Numbered from the stretch's first letter, positions 1 through 9,122 are shown. The stretch: 64,000 bases of DNA from Solimonas fluminis (GCF_002930645.1 NZ_PSNW01000013.1:1-64000); one strand, 5' to 3'. The notes: generated from the sequence alone by a model not told the origin. Translations and numbers: made by a program.

Positions 1-1
1 G

Positions 2-2062
2 ACCGGCGTGCTGGACGTGACGGCCACGGGTGGCACGCTGCGCCTGGAAGGCGCGAGCCTGTCCGGCAACGGCGCCGACCTCTCGGCCAGCGGCGCGCTG
101 ACCCTGGTGGGCAACCTCGACGGCGGCACCGCACTGGTGGTCCTGCAGGGCGACACCATCACGGCGGCGGCCGTCAGCGGCGGTACGGTGAAGCTCACCG
201 CCTCGGGATTACTCGATGCCGGAGACATCGGCGCAGGCGCCGGGGGCATCACGGCCCTGGCGGGCAGCATTGCCACCGGCAAGCTCACGGCGACGGGGGG
301 CGGCGACATCACCGGCACTGCCACGGGAGGCGACCTCCTGGCGGACGCGGTCAGCGGCGACGTCGTGACGCTGATGGCCAGCGGCGATATCGAGACCGGC
401 GGCATCACGGCCAATACGCTCTCCCTGACCGCGGGCGGCAGCCTGACCACGCTGGGCCTCCAGGCCGGGGCAGGTGGCGCGAGCCTGATGGCCACGTCCA
501 TCGACAGCGGCGCGATCACGGTGACGGGCGGCGACCTGTCGGCGACGGCGCAGGCCGGCAACCTGGAGGCCGGCGGCATCACGGCCAACGGTGTCGAACT
601 GGCGGCTGCCGGCGGGGATATCGACGTCGGTGACGTGACGGCCTCGGAGGCCCATTTCAGCGCTCCGGACGGGGCGATCACCGTCGGCACGGTCAGCGCC
701 GGCGGCGACGTGGATTTCGACTTCGGCACCAGCCTGGATACCGGCACGCTGACGCTGGCCGGCACCCTGTTTGCCGATCTCAGCAATACCGACGCGGTCT
801 TCGGCGACATCAATGCCCAAGCGGTGGATATCACGGTCGCTGGGGGCGATATCGTGATCGGCAACGTGACGGTGGCCCAGGATATCGACCTCACCGCGTC
901 CGGCAGCGTGCAGTTCGGCAACCTCGGCGGACAAAACATCACGATCAGCCTCGGTCAGGATTCCACGATCGCCAGCAGTCAGATCACGGCCGGTGGTGAT
1001 TTCATCCTCGGCGGAGCGGGTGTGCTCGGCGGCAACTCGCTGGTCGTGCAGGCGCAGGACATCGAGATCGGCACCGGCCTGTCGCTGGCGTCGGCCACGT
1101 TCACGGCGCAGGCCGCGGTCTCGTTCGGCGGTGCGCTGTTCGATCTGGATACGCTGACGGTGAATGCCTCGGACATCCAGGCCGAGGGGGCGAGCTTCGT
1201 CGTGGGCGAGGCCAGCTTGACGTCCGGCGGCAATGTCACCCTGAACAATGCGCAGCTGCAGGGCGGCCGCTACACGATCAGCGCCGAGGGCCTGGTACAG
1301 GATGCGGGCGAGGGCGGCGCGGTCTTCGACGTGGCGGCGCTGGGTATCTCCGCGGGCGAGATCGCGCTGGGCAACAGCAGCATCGTGGTGGGCAGCGGCC
1401 TCGCCGCCCTCGGCGGAGACGCGGCCCTGCTGTCGGCCCTTCAGGGCAAGAATCCGGAACTGCTGCCGGCTTCGCAAGGGCCCAATGCCAGCTTCATCGC
1501 CAGCCGTGTCCAGCTGGGCAACCTGGACCTTGCCGGCGACTACCTCTACATCTCGGCGGACGAGGTCCTGCTGGGCGGCAGCATCGATGCCCCGCTGGAC
1601 CTGTTCGTGCACTTCAGCCCGATGACGGCGGGCGCCGATCTGGGGATCGAGGCTGCGGCATCCCTGGCAAGGCAGATCAACCTGAACCGCGACGAGCACT
1701 TCAACGTCTTTCCCGGCACGACCTTTGCGATTGGCGGCGTGGGTTATGCCGGCGACATCTACATCGGCGAGAACGGGGCGGTATCCCTGCTGCCGCGGCA
1801 GAGCAACTTCGTCTTCATGACCGATGGCCAGATCTTCGGCCTCAGCAGTCTGGTCACCAACGGCAGCGTGGTGGTCCTCAACGGCACGGCCGTGGTGTCC
1901 GACGAGAATCCGGTCCCCCTGAACGACGAGTTCATGCCCGACCTGCCGGGAGACGAACTGGAAATCCAGGATCCCGAAAGCGAAGCCTCGAGTTTCGGTA
2001 CGGGCGAGGTCGAGTACGAGTCCGCGCCCACGGAGGCCGATGGCAGCCTGCAGTGTACCTAG
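2..2062 (+). CDS. Filamentous haemagglutinin-like secreted adhesin (TpsA-1), C-terminal part
   Basis: The reading frame is open from base 2 to the TAG at 2060-2062, so the N-terminus lies upstream of the window. About 686 residues are visible. They are almost entirely Gly/Ala/Thr/Asp-rich short repeats of the AGGDI..G.ITA type, as expected for a right-handed beta-helix passenger of two-partner secretion. The last 200 residues match, in order, the end of the TpsA at 37005-40388: a GPNA.F.A..V.LG.L.L..YL block, then a GG.GY.GDI block, then an acidic tail. Both proteins end with Leu-x-Cys-x. Surface or secreted location is inferred from the family. No TpsB or FecR-like gene follows it here; any partner would be upstream or the one at 40-42 kb. 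Confidence 0.8.
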   Translation, partial: TGVLDVTATGGTLRLEGASLSGNGADLSASGALTLVGNLDGGTALVVLQGDTITAAAVSGGTVKLTASGLLDAGDIGAGAGGITALAGSIATGKLTATGGGDITGTATGGDLLADAVSGDVVTLMASGDIETGGITANTLSLTAGGSLTTLGLQAGAGGASLMATSIDSGAITVTGGDLSATAQAGNLEAGGITANGVELAAAGGDIDVGDVTASEAHFSAPDGAITVGTVSAGGDVDFDFGTSLDTGTLTLAGTLFADLSNTDAVFGDINAQAVDITVAGGDIVIGNVTVAQDIDLTASGSVQFGNLGGQNITISLGQDSTIASSQITAGGDFILGGAGVLGGNSLVVQAQDIEIGTGLSLASATFTAQAAVSFGGALFDLDTLTVNASDIQAEGASFVVGEASLTSGGNVTLNNAQLQGGRYTISAEGLVQDAGEGGAVFDVAALGISAGEIALGNSSIVVGSGLAALGGDAALLSALQGKNPELLPASQGPNASFIASRVQLGNLDLAGDYLYISADEVLLGGSIDAPLDLFVHFSPMTAGADLGIEAAASLARQINLNRDEHFNVFPGTTFAIGGVGYAGDIYIGENGAVSLLPRQSNFVFMTDGQIFGLSSLVTNGSVVVLNGTAVVSDENPVPLNDEFMPDLPGDELEIQDPESEASSFGTGEVEYESAPTEADGSLQCT

Positions 2063-2078
2063 CGCCTTTCGGGCCACG

Positions 2079-2105
2079 CCGGGCTGCCGTGTGAGGGCGG
2101 CCCGG
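2079..2105. terminator. GC-rich hairpin after TpsA-1
   Basis: CCGGGCTGCC at 2079-2088 pairs with GGCGGCCCGG at 2096-2105 with one mismatch and a 7-base loop. It begins 17 bases after the stop codon. There is no T-run, so it could be a pause or processing structure rather than an intrinsic terminator. Confidence 0.4.
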
Positions 2106-2111
2106 CCTCGC

Positions 2112-2117
2112 TATGAT
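2112..2117 (+). promoter_or_regulatory. Possible -10 box of the molybdopterin oxidoreductase gene
   Basis: TATGAT lies about 50 bases before the chosen start at 2167 and just after the hairpin that ends the previous gene. No convincing -35 hexamer was seen. Confidence 0.35.
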
Positions 2118-2166
2118 GGGGTTCCGGCGCCAGACCGGAGCCAGCCTGTCGCGAGCGAGGAGATCC

Positions 2167-4353
2167 ATGAGCGAAGAAGTCCACTACGGCGCCTGCAATC
2201 TCTGCGAGGCGATCTGCGGCCTGGAATTCCGGGTGCGCGACGGCCACGTCGTCTCGATCCGGGGCGATGACCGGGACCCCCTCTCCCGAGGCCATATCTG
2301 TCCCAAGGCCGTGGCCCTGCAGGACCTGCACGAGGACCCCGACCGTCTGCGCCGGCCGCTGAAGCGTGTCGGCGAGCGCTGGGAGGAGGTGAGCTGGGAC
2401 CAGGCCCTGGACGAGATCGCCGACCGGCTGGTGGCGATCCAGCGCCAGCATGGGACGAACAGCGTCGCCGCCTACCTGGGCAACCCCAGCGTGCACAACT
2501 GGGGCAATCTCACCCATAGCGCGGCCCTGTTCGGTCCGCTGAAGACCCGCAGCCGCTATTCCGCCACCTCGGTGGACCAGCTGCCGCACCAGCTGGTGGC
2601 CTACTGGCTCTATGGGCATCAGCTGCTGCTCCCGGTTCCGGACATCGACCGTAGCCAGTACATCCTGATGCTCGGCGCCAATCCCATGGCTTCCAACGGC
2701 AGCCTGTGGACCGTGCCGGACTTCCGCAACCGCCTGAAGGCGATGCAGGCCCGCGGTGGCCGCCTGGTACTGATCGATCCTCGCCGCACCGAGACGGCCG
2801 AAGTCGCGGACGAGCACCATTTCATCCGGCCGGGCAGCGATGCCGCCCTGCTGCTGGCCTTGCTCAACGTGGTGCTGAACGAGGGTCTGGCGAAACCCGG
2901 GCGCCTGGCGGACTTCACCGACGGCCTGGAGCAGGCCGCGGCGGCGGTCCGGGATTACACGCCGGAGCGTGCTGCGACCGTCACCGGCATTGCCGCCGGC
3001 GACATCCGCCGCATCGCCCGCGAGCTGGCGGCAGCGCCCGCGGCGGCGGTCTACGGGCGCATGGGGGTGTCCACCCAGGCTTTCGGCACGCTCTGCCAGT
3101 GGGCCATCCAGTTGCTCAACATCGCGACAGGCAACCTCGACCGGGAAGGCGGCGTGATGCTGCCGCATCCGGCGGTGGACCTGATCAAGGGCGGCAACTC
3201 CAAGCCCGGGCACTACGCGGCCTGGAAGACCCGCGTGCGCGGCCTGCCGGAGTTCGGCGGAGAGCTGCCGGTCTCGGCATTGGCCGAGGAAATCCTGACG
3301 CCGGGCGAGGGACAGGTCCGCGCGCTGGTGACCATCGCCGGCAACCCGGTGCTGTCCACGCCCAACGGCCGCCAGCTCGACGAGGCCCTGGGCCGCCTGG
3401 AGCTAATGGTTTGCGTGGACACCTACCTCAACGAAACCACGCGGCATGCGCACTTCATCCTGCCGCCCACCGGGGGGCTGGAACACGACCACTACGACCT
3501 GGTGTTCCATCACCTGGCCGTGCGCAATACCGCCAAGTACAGTCCGGCGATCTTTCCCAAGCCCAAGGGCAGCCTGCACGACTGGGAGATCTTCGTGAAG
3601 CTGGGCCGCCGCCTGCGCGAGCGCCTGGACGAGCGGCCGCGCGGATCGCTGCTGCAGCGTCTCGGCATCCGGCTCAAGGACGAATTCCTGTTGCGCGCGC
3701 CGCCGCATCGCATCCTCGACCTGGGCCTGCGCCTGGGGCCCTACGGCCGCAAGTCGCCGCAGAAGCTGAGCCTGGCCAAGCTCAAGGCCCATCCGCAGGG
3801 CATCGACCTGGGCCCCCTGCGTCCGGCGCTGCCGCAGCGCCTGCACGGCAAGGCCAAGCGCATCGCCGCCGCGCCGGCCGCGGTACTGGCCGACCTGCAG
3901 CGCTTCGAGCGCGAACTGCTGTCCCAGGAGGCTGCGGCGCCGCGGCCGGGAGAGCTGTGGCTGATCGGCCGCCGCCACGTGCGCAGCAACAATTCCTGGA
4001 TGCACAACTCGCAGCGCCTGGTGAAGGGCAAGCCGCGCCACCAGCTGTTCATGCATCCGCAAGACCTGGCTGAGCGCGGCCTGTCCGACGGTCAGAAGGT
4101 CAGGGTGAGTTCGCGCGTGGGCAGCGTGGAGGTGGAGATGCAGGCCACCGAGGACATCATGCCCGGCGTGGTCTCGCTGCCGCACGGCTGGGGGCATGCC
4201 CGTCCGGGCGTGAAACTGCGCATCGCCCAGGCGCATCCGGGGCAGAGCGCCAACGACCTGACCGACGACCAGGCGCTGGACGCGCTGTCGGGCAACGCGG
4301 CGCTCAATGGCATCCGCGTGAAGGTGGAGAGCGCGGCGGTGCAGGCCGCCTAG
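2167..4353 (+). CDS. Molybdopterin-dependent oxidoreductase (DMSO reductase superfamily)
   Basis: 728 residues. The N-terminus carries a 4Fe-4S site, C10-x2-C13-x3-C17 with C45 in GHICPK, followed by the molybdopterin oxidoreductase fold and a C-terminal dinucleotide-binding domain (about residues 600-725, containing GRRHVRSNNSWMHN). Start 2167 is preceded by AGGAG, so a longer frame from 2113 is not needed. There is no Tat signal, so the enzyme should be cytoplasmic. At the usual Mo-ligand region the sequence reads RYSATSVDQ, with Ser rather than Cys or selenocysteine, so it is not a classical formate dehydrogenase. No small electron-transfer subunit or cofactor chaperone is adjacent. The substrate cannot be told from sequence. 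Its stop codon overlaps that of the convergent next gene. Confidence 0.9.
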   Translation: MSEEVHYGACNLCEAICGLEFRVRDGHVVSIRGDDRDPLSRGHICPKAVALQDLHEDPDRLRRPLKRVGERWEEVSWDQALDEIADRLVAIQRQHGTNSVAAYLGNPSVHNWGNLTHSAALFGPLKTRSRYSATSVDQLPHQLVAYWLYGHQLLLPVPDIDRSQYILMLGANPMASNGSLWTVPDFRNRLKAMQARGGRLVLIDPRRTETAEVADEHHFIRPGSDAALLLALLNVVLNEGLAKPGRLADFTDGLEQAAAAVRDYTPERAATVTGIAAGDIRRIARELAAAPAAAVYGRMGVSTQAFGTLCQWAIQLLNIATGNLDREGGVMLPHPAVDLIKGGNSKPGHYAAWKTRVRGLPEFGGELPVSALAEEILTPGEGQVRALVTIAGNPVLSTPNGRQLDEALGRLELMVCVDTYLNETTRHAHFILPPTGGLEHDHYDLVFHHLAVRNTAKYSPAIFPKPKGSLHDWEIFVKLGRRLRERLDERPRGSLLQRLGIRLKDEFLLRAPPHRILDLGLRLGPYGRKSPQKLSLAKLKAHPQGIDLGPLRPALPQRLHGKAKRIAAAPAAVLADLQRFERELLSQEAAAPRPGELWLIGRRHVRSNNSWMHNSQRLVKGKPRHQLFMHPQDLAERGLSDGQKVRVSSRVGSVEVEMQATEDIMPGVVSLPHGWGHARPGVKLRIAQAHPGQSANDLTDDQALDALSGNAALNGIRVKVESAAVQAA

Positions 4354-4757
4354 GCGCTTGCCGGCTTGGCTCCTTCGTACTGGGGGAGCTCGTCGGTGAT
4401 GGCATACCAGGACGCTTTCGAGCCGGTGAAGATGTGGTAGGCGTTGGCGCACTCCACCGGCGTTTCCACCGTACCCAGGCGCAGCCGGCGGACTCCTGGC
4501 AGGTCGTCGCGGGCGCTGTAGATCGGGCTGCCGCAGCGGGAGCAGAACACCCGGGCCTTCTGCGGGATCGCGCGGTATTCCTTCAGCAGCTCCGCGCCGG
4601 CGATGATGCGGAAGCGGTCGCTGCGGACCGGGGCCACCGCGACGAAGGCCGAGCCCTGTGCCTTGCGGCATTGCGAGCAATGGCAGATCGAGATTTCGTC
4701 GATGCTGCCGTCGTATTCATAGCGCACGCCGCCGCACAGACAGCTTCCCCGGATCAT
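4350..4757 (-). CDS. GFA/CENP-V-fold (DUF636) zinc protein
   Basis: 135 residues. Zinc ligands follow the GFA family pattern: CLCGGVRY near the N-terminus, CHCSQCRKAQGS in the middle, and FCSRCGSPIYS further on. The family was named for glutathione-dependent formaldehyde activation, but most members have no proven reaction. The start is set at 4757, where MIRGSCLCGG begins the conserved domain; a longer upstream frame has no domain. The gene is convergent with the molybdopterin oxidoreductase, and the two TAG stops interlock within four bases (4350-4353). Confidence 0.85.
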   Translation of the reverse strand: MIRGSCLCGGVRYEYDGSIDEISICHCSQCRKAQGSAFVAVAPVRSDRFRIIAGAELLKEYRAIPQKARVFCSRCGSPIYSARDDLPGVRRLRLGTVETPVECANAYHIFTGSKASWYAITDELPQYEGAKPASA

Positions 4758-4901
4758 GCTTTGCCCCTCGCCGGACCGTAACGGCGGCACTCTAGCATCC
4801 GGGGCTGCGGACCTGACGACTGAACCACGTTGTGAGGAACGAAGCGGTCCAGTAGATTCACGGCTCCGCACAGACCGAACCGACTCTTCGGGGAGAGCCG
4901 C

Positions 4902-6104
4902 TTGTCGTCGTCACGCTACTCCGCGCACGCCTTCCATGACAGCCTTCCCAATGGCCGCAGTTCCGGGGAGCTGCGGGTCACTGCGGCGGGCTTCCAGTTC
5001 CGCTGTGCCGCCGGCGCGGTGGACATTCCGTTCCGCGGCGCGGAACTGCGCCTGGGCGGCGCTTCCGACCGCCTGGTCTTCGTCAGCCATCCCGCCCGGC
5101 CGGGCTGGTCGGTCTACACCGACGACCGCGGCCTGATCGCCGATCCGCTGCTGGCGCAGCAGCCCGAACTGCAGCCGGCCCTGTCCGGCATGCGGCGCAA
5201 GCGTGCCGGCGGCTGGCTGGCGACGCTGGCGATCGCCCTGCTGCTGCTCGGCCTGCCGCTGGCCCTGCTGTTCAACATCGACATCCTCGCCGGCATGGCC
5301 GCCAAGCGCATCCCGGCGGAATGGGAGGAGGGCCTGGGCAAGCGCGTCTTCGCCCAGTACGAGATCGGCGCGCAGCTGGTCGAGGACAAGGCGATGGCGG
5401 CGCAGCTGAAGAAGCTGACCGATCCGCTGGAGCGGCAGATCGAGAAGCCGCGCTATCCCTTCCGCTTCCATATCGCCAAGGACAGCCAGATCAACGCCTT
5501 CGCCCTGCCGGGCGGCTATGTGGTGATCAATTCGGAGCTGATCCTGCGCGCGCGCACCGCCGACGAGCTGCTGGGCGTGGTGGCCCACGAGATGTCGCAC
5601 GTCACCGAGCAGCACGGCATGCGCTCCGTGATCACCTCCGCCGGCGTGCTGCTGATCGCGCAGGCGCTGCTGGGCGATGTCGCAGGGCTGGCGGCCACGC
5701 TGGCCTCGGCCGCACCGCTGCTGCTCAACCAGAGCTATTCGCGCAGCTTCGAGAAGCAGGCCGACAAGCGCGGCGTCGAGCTGCTGCAACGTGCGCGCAT
5801 CGACCCGCTGGGCATGGTGCGCTTCTTCGAGCTGGTCCAGGCCGAGGAGAAGAAGCGCCAGGAAAAAATCCGCAAGAGCACCGGCGACCGCACGGCGGAC
5901 GTGCTGGAGGGAGCGTCCAGGTTCCTCAGCACGCATCCGCAGACCCAGGACCGCATCGAGGCGATCCGCAAGATGGCGGCGAAGCAGCCGGGGCCCTACG
6001 TGAACCTGGACGCGGACTTCCTGCGGCTGCAGGAGCAGGTCCGGACGTTCGTGGCACAGGACAACAAGGAAGAGGAAGGGAAGGAAGATGAAAACCAGGA
6101 TTGA
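4902..6104 (+). CDS. M48 family membrane metalloprotease
   Basis: 400 residues. About 100 N-terminal residues precede one strong membrane segment (about 102-123, rich in LLLLGLPLALL), then an M48 catalytic domain. The zinc motif is HEMSH at 229-233, with E284 in SRSFEKQAD as the likely third ligand. The start is TTG at 4902 with GGGGAGAG just upstream; no ATG in frame gives a full-length protein. M48 proteases of this Oma1/BepA/HtpX type take part in envelope quality control; the substrate here is unknown. The last 17 bases overlap the first AIM24 gene, so the two are probably translationally coupled. Confidence 0.88.
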   Translation: MSSSRYSAHAFHDSLPNGRSSGELRVTAAGFQFRCAAGAVDIPFRGAELRLGGASDRLVFVSHPARPGWSVYTDDRGLIADPLLAQQPELQPALSGMRRKRAGGWLATLAIALLLLGLPLALLFNIDILAGMAAKRIPAEWEEGLGKRVFAQYEIGAQLVEDKAMAAQLKKLTDPLERQIEKPRYPFRFHIAKDSQINAFALPGGYVVINSELILRARTADELLGVVAHEMSHVTEQHGMRSVITSAGVLLIAQALLGDVAGLAATLASAAPLLLNQSYSRSFEKQADKRGVELLQRARIDPLGMVRFFELVQAEEKKRQEKIRKSTGDRTADVLEGASRFLSTHPQTQDRIEAIRKMAAKQPGPYVNLDADFLRLQEQVRTFVAQDNKEEEGKEDENQD

Positions 6105-6756
6105 GGGCAGGCCGGCGTTCGCCTACCTGCAGCTGACGCTGGAGCCCGGCGAATCCATCGTCGCGGAGTCCGATGCCATGGCCAGCATGTCGGCCGAGCT
6201 GGACCTGCGCACCCGACTCAACGGCGGCTTCTGGCGCGGCCTGGCGCGCAAGTACCTGGGCGGGGAGTCGCTTTTCATCAACCGCTTCAGCAACGCCACC
6301 CAGCAGCCGCGCACGCTGACACTGGTGCAGCCGACGCCCGGCGACATCCTCTGCCGCGAGTTGGCCGCGGGCGAGACCTATTACCTGCAGCCGGGTGCCT
6401 TCCTGGCCGCCGACGAGTCGGTGACCCTCGGCCTGAAGTGGGCGGGCCTGGTGTCCTGGATCGCCCGCGAGGGTCTGTTCAAGATGGCGGTAACCGGCCC
6501 GGGCCGGGTCTGGTACGGTGCCTACGGCGCCCTGCTGGAGCGCGCGCTCGACGGCGAGACCATCGTCGATACCAGCCATCTGGTGGCCTACGAGCCGGGC
6601 GTGCAGCTGCGCCTGCAGCTGGCCGGCGGCATCTTCTCCAGCATCTTCGGCGGCGAAGGCCTGGTGACACGGCTGTCCGGCAAGGGCAAGTATGTCATCC
6701 AGACCCGCAGCCTCAGCGGCCTCAGCGGCTGGATCAACCCGAAGCTCTGGGGCTGA
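6088..6756 (+). CDS. AIM24/TIGR00266-family protein 1
   Basis: 222 residues, a single AIM24 domain. Family landmarks are LGGESLFINRF near residue 60 and GGEGLVTRLSGKG near the C-terminus. There is no signal peptide or membrane segment. GGAAGG precedes the ATG, which lies inside the end of the M48 gene. AIM24 is a mitochondrial inner-membrane organising protein in yeast; bacterial members have no firmly established role. It is the first of three tandem paralogues that differ mainly at their N-termini. Confidence 0.85.
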   Translation: MKTRIEGRPAFAYLQLTLEPGESIVAESDAMASMSAELDLRTRLNGGFWRGLARKYLGGESLFINRFSNATQQPRTLTLVQPTPGDILCRELAAGETYYLQPGAFLAADESVTLGLKWAGLVSWIAREGLFKMAVTGPGRVWYGAYGALLERALDGETIVDTSHLVAYEPGVQLRLQLAGGIFSSIFGGEGLVTRLSGKGKYVIQTRSLSGLSGWINPKLWG

Positions 6757-6760
6757 ACGC

Positions 6761-7444
6761 ATGGACATCGAACTGGTACACCGCCCGGGGAATACCGCGG
6801 CCAAGGTGAAGCTGGCGCAGGGCGAGACGCTGACCGCCGAGGGCGGCGCGATGATCGCCATGAGCGGCGACATGGACATCACGACCACCACGCACAAGAA
6901 GGGCTCCGGCTCGCTGCTGAAGAGCCTCAAGCGCATGTTCGGCGGCGAATCGCTGTTCCTCAACCACTTCACCTCGCCGCGCAACGGCGCCGAGGTCTGG
7001 CTGGGGACGCAGCTGGCCGGTGACATGCTGGTCCACCGGCTCGACAACGAGAGCCTGATCGTCCAGGGGGGCTCCTGGGTGGCGAGCGAGGAGGGCGTCG
7101 AGGTCGGCATGGGCTGGCAGGGCTTCAAGTCCCTGCTGTCCGGCGAGCACGTCTTCTGGCTCAACCTCAAGGGCAGCGGGCAAGTGCTGCTCAGCTCCTT
7201 CGGCGCGATCTACCCGGTGGAGGTGGACGGCGAGTACGTCGTCGACAGCGGTCACATCGTCGCCTTCAACGAGACGCTGAAATTCGAGCTCAGCAAGGCC
7301 GGCAAGAGCTGGCTGCACTCGATCCTGGGCGGCGAGGGCCTGGTCTGCAAGTTCAAGGGGCGGGGCACGGTCTGGTGCCAGTCGCACAACCCGGGCAGCT
7401 TCGGCCGTGCGCTGACGCCAACCCTCAAGCCGCGCCGCCAGTGA
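6761..7444 (+). CDS. AIM24/TIGR00266-family protein 2
   Basis: 227 residues. Start 6761 follows the previous stop by four bases. Conserved blocks are FGGESLFLNHFTS and GGEGLVCKFKGRG, aligned with the neighbours on both sides. It opens with MDIELVHRPGN, lacking a signal peptide. Cys occurs in GLVCKF, as in paralogue 3 but not paralogue 1. Cytoplasmic and of unknown function. It is probably co-transcribed with the M48 protease and the two other AIM24 genes. Confidence 0.85.
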   Translation: MDIELVHRPGNTAAKVKLAQGETLTAEGGAMIAMSGDMDITTTTHKKGSGSLLKSLKRMFGGESLFLNHFTSPRNGAEVWLGTQLAGDMLVHRLDNESLIVQGGSWVASEEGVEVGMGWQGFKSLLSGEHVFWLNLKGSGQVLLSSFGAIYPVEVDGEYVVDSGHIVAFNETLKFELSKAGKSWLHSILGGEGLVCKFKGRGTVWCQSHNPGSFGRALTPTLKPRRQ

Positions 7445-7454
7445 GGACAGGACC

Positions 7455-8465
7455 ATGAGCGAACCGCAATACAACGTGATGCTGACCGGCGAGCTGGTGC
7501 CCGGTGCCGAGCGCGGCCGGGTCGTCGCCCTGTTCGGTGCCAAGTTCGGCCTGCAGCCGGCGCAGGCGGAAGGCCTGTTCAGCGGCCGACCGGTGGTGAT
7601 CAAGCGGGGCGTGGACGCCGCCACGGCGCAGCGCATCGTCGAGCAGGTGCGCCAGATGGGCGCCGTCGCCGCCGCACAGGCAGTCGAGCCGCCGCCTCCG
7701 CCCGTTCCGGCACCGGCCGCCGCCGTGCCGCCGCCGCGGCCCAACGGTGCTACGCCGCCGCCGCCACCGGTGCCCCGGTCCGCCGCCGTGCCTCAGCCCG
7801 GCCTTCCGTTCCGCATCGAGGGCGAGCCGGACTTCGCCTTCCTCACCGTGAAGGTCCCGGCCGGCGAAACGCTGAAGGTCGAGGCCTCCGCGATGGCGAC
7901 GATGGACACTCACATCACCATGAAGACCAAGCTCGGCGGCGGCCTCAGCCGCTTCGTCACCGGCGAGTCGATCTTCATCAACGAGTTCACCGCGCAGAAC
8001 GCGCCGGGCGAGATCGGCATCGCCGCCGGCGCGCCCGGCGACATGCGCCACATCTACCTCGACGGCCAGATCATCTACCTGCAGAACTCGGGCTATGTCG
8101 CCTCCACCTCCGGTGTGGCGGTGGAGAGCAAGTGGCAGGGACTGACCAAGGGGTTCTTCTCCGGCGAGAGCCTGTTCCTGATCCGCTGCTCCGGCAAGGG
8201 CGACCTCTGGTTCTCCAGCTACGGCGGCGTGATCGAGGTGGACGTGGACGGCGACTATGTCGTGGACACGGGCAACATCGTCGCCTTCACCGACGGCCTG
8301 GAGTACCGCATCACCAAGGTGGGCGGCTACAAGTCGCTGTTCTTCTCCGGCGAGGGACTGGTCTGCCGTTTCTCCGGCCGCGGCCGGGTCTGGATCCAGA
8401 CGCGCAAGGTCGGCGCCTTCATCGCCTGGACCTTCCCCTTCCGCCGCGTGGTGAAGCGGGGGTGA
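7455..8465 (+). CDS. AIM24-family protein 3 with extra N-terminal domain and proline linker
   Basis: 336 residues in three parts. Residues 1-70 are a small alpha/beta domain (QYNVMLTGELVPGAERGRV and onward) absent from the two upstream paralogues. Residues 76-115 are a proline-rich linker with two PPPPP runs. Residues 116-336 are an AIM24 domain with VTGESIFINEF and SGEGLVCRFSGRG. The N-terminal part resembles short domains that sense or bind peptides (SPOR-like or ribosomal L7/L12-like in size), but I cannot assign it. The gene is ten bases after paralogue 2. A repeat array begins directly at its stop codon. Confidence 0.85.
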   Translation: MSEPQYNVMLTGELVPGAERGRVVALFGAKFGLQPAQAEGLFSGRPVVIKRGVDAATAQRIVEQVRQMGAVAAAQAVEPPPPPVPAPAAAVPPPRPNGATPPPPPVPRSAAVPQPGLPFRIEGEPDFAFLTVKVPAGETLKVEASAMATMDTHITMKTKLGGGLSRFVTGESIFINEFTAQNAPGEIGIAAGAPGDMRHIYLDGQIIYLQNSGYVASTSGVAVESKWQGLTKGFFSGESLFLIRCSGKGDLWFSSYGGVIEVDVDGDYVVDTGNIVAFTDGLEYRITKVGGYKSLFFSGEGLVCRFSGRGRVWIQTRKVGAFIAWTFPFRRVVKRG

Positions 8466-9050
8466 TTCTTCGCGCTTTGGCGATGACTAAATGTCATCGC
8501 CTGCGAAGAATCACGGGCGGCCATGGATGGCCGCCCAGGGGCCAGATTGAGAGGCGAAGACCCGCCATGGATGGCATCCCCGCATCCCGGCGATGACTAA
8601 ATGTCATCGCCTGCGAAGAATCACGGGCGGCCATGGAATGTTTGGCCTCGCTGAGGCATGACTTAATGTCATGCCGAAGTAAGTCAAACATGCCCAGGGG
8701 CCAGATCGAGAGGCGAAGTCCCGCCATGGATGGCATCCCCGCATCCCGGCGATGACTAAATGTCATCGCCTGCGAAGAATCACGGGCGGCCATGGAATGT
8801 TTGGCCTCGCTGAGGCATGACTTAATGTCATGCCGAAGTAAGTCAAACATGCCCAGGGGCCAGATCGAGAGGCGAAGTCCCGCCATGGATGGCATCCCCG
8901 CATCCCGGCGATGACTAAATGTCATCGCCTGCGAAGAATCACGGGCGGCCATGGAATGTTTGGCCTCGCTGAGGCATGACTTAATGTCATGCCGAAGTAA
9001 GCCAAACATGCCCAGGGGCCAGATCGGGAGTCGAGGTCCCGCCACGGATG
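8464..9050. repeat. Mosaic palindromic repeat array, 159-bp unit
   Basis: Units starting at 8589, 8748 and 8907 repeat at exactly 159 bp; a shorter leading copy starts at 8479 (110-bp step). Two hairpins alternate. Hairpin A is GGCGATGAC-TAAAT-GTCATCGCC at 8479, 8589, 8748 and 8907. Hairpin B is GGCATGAC-TTAAT-GTCATGCC at 8655, 8814 and 8973. Both share the core TGACTWAATGTCA, seven times in all. The leading copy lacks hairpin B and instead has an uninterrupted palindrome around CCATGG at 8516-8537, into which B appears to have been inserted in the other copies. The leading A hairpin also has extra pairing arms (GATTCTTCGC with GCGAAGAATC). There is no coding potential; this is the only content of 8466-9050. 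Confidence 0.9.
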
Positions 9051-9122
9051 ACGCTACCGCTTGACTCCCTCCGCCGCAAGATACGCAGGGTTGGCAAGCT
9101 TCACAGGCACCCGTTCCTCCAA

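Noticed and set aside
209-2077. Long minus-strand frame opposite TpsA-1
   Set aside because: Shadow of a Gly/Ala/Thr repeat protein; rich in Arg, Asp and His and lacking domains.
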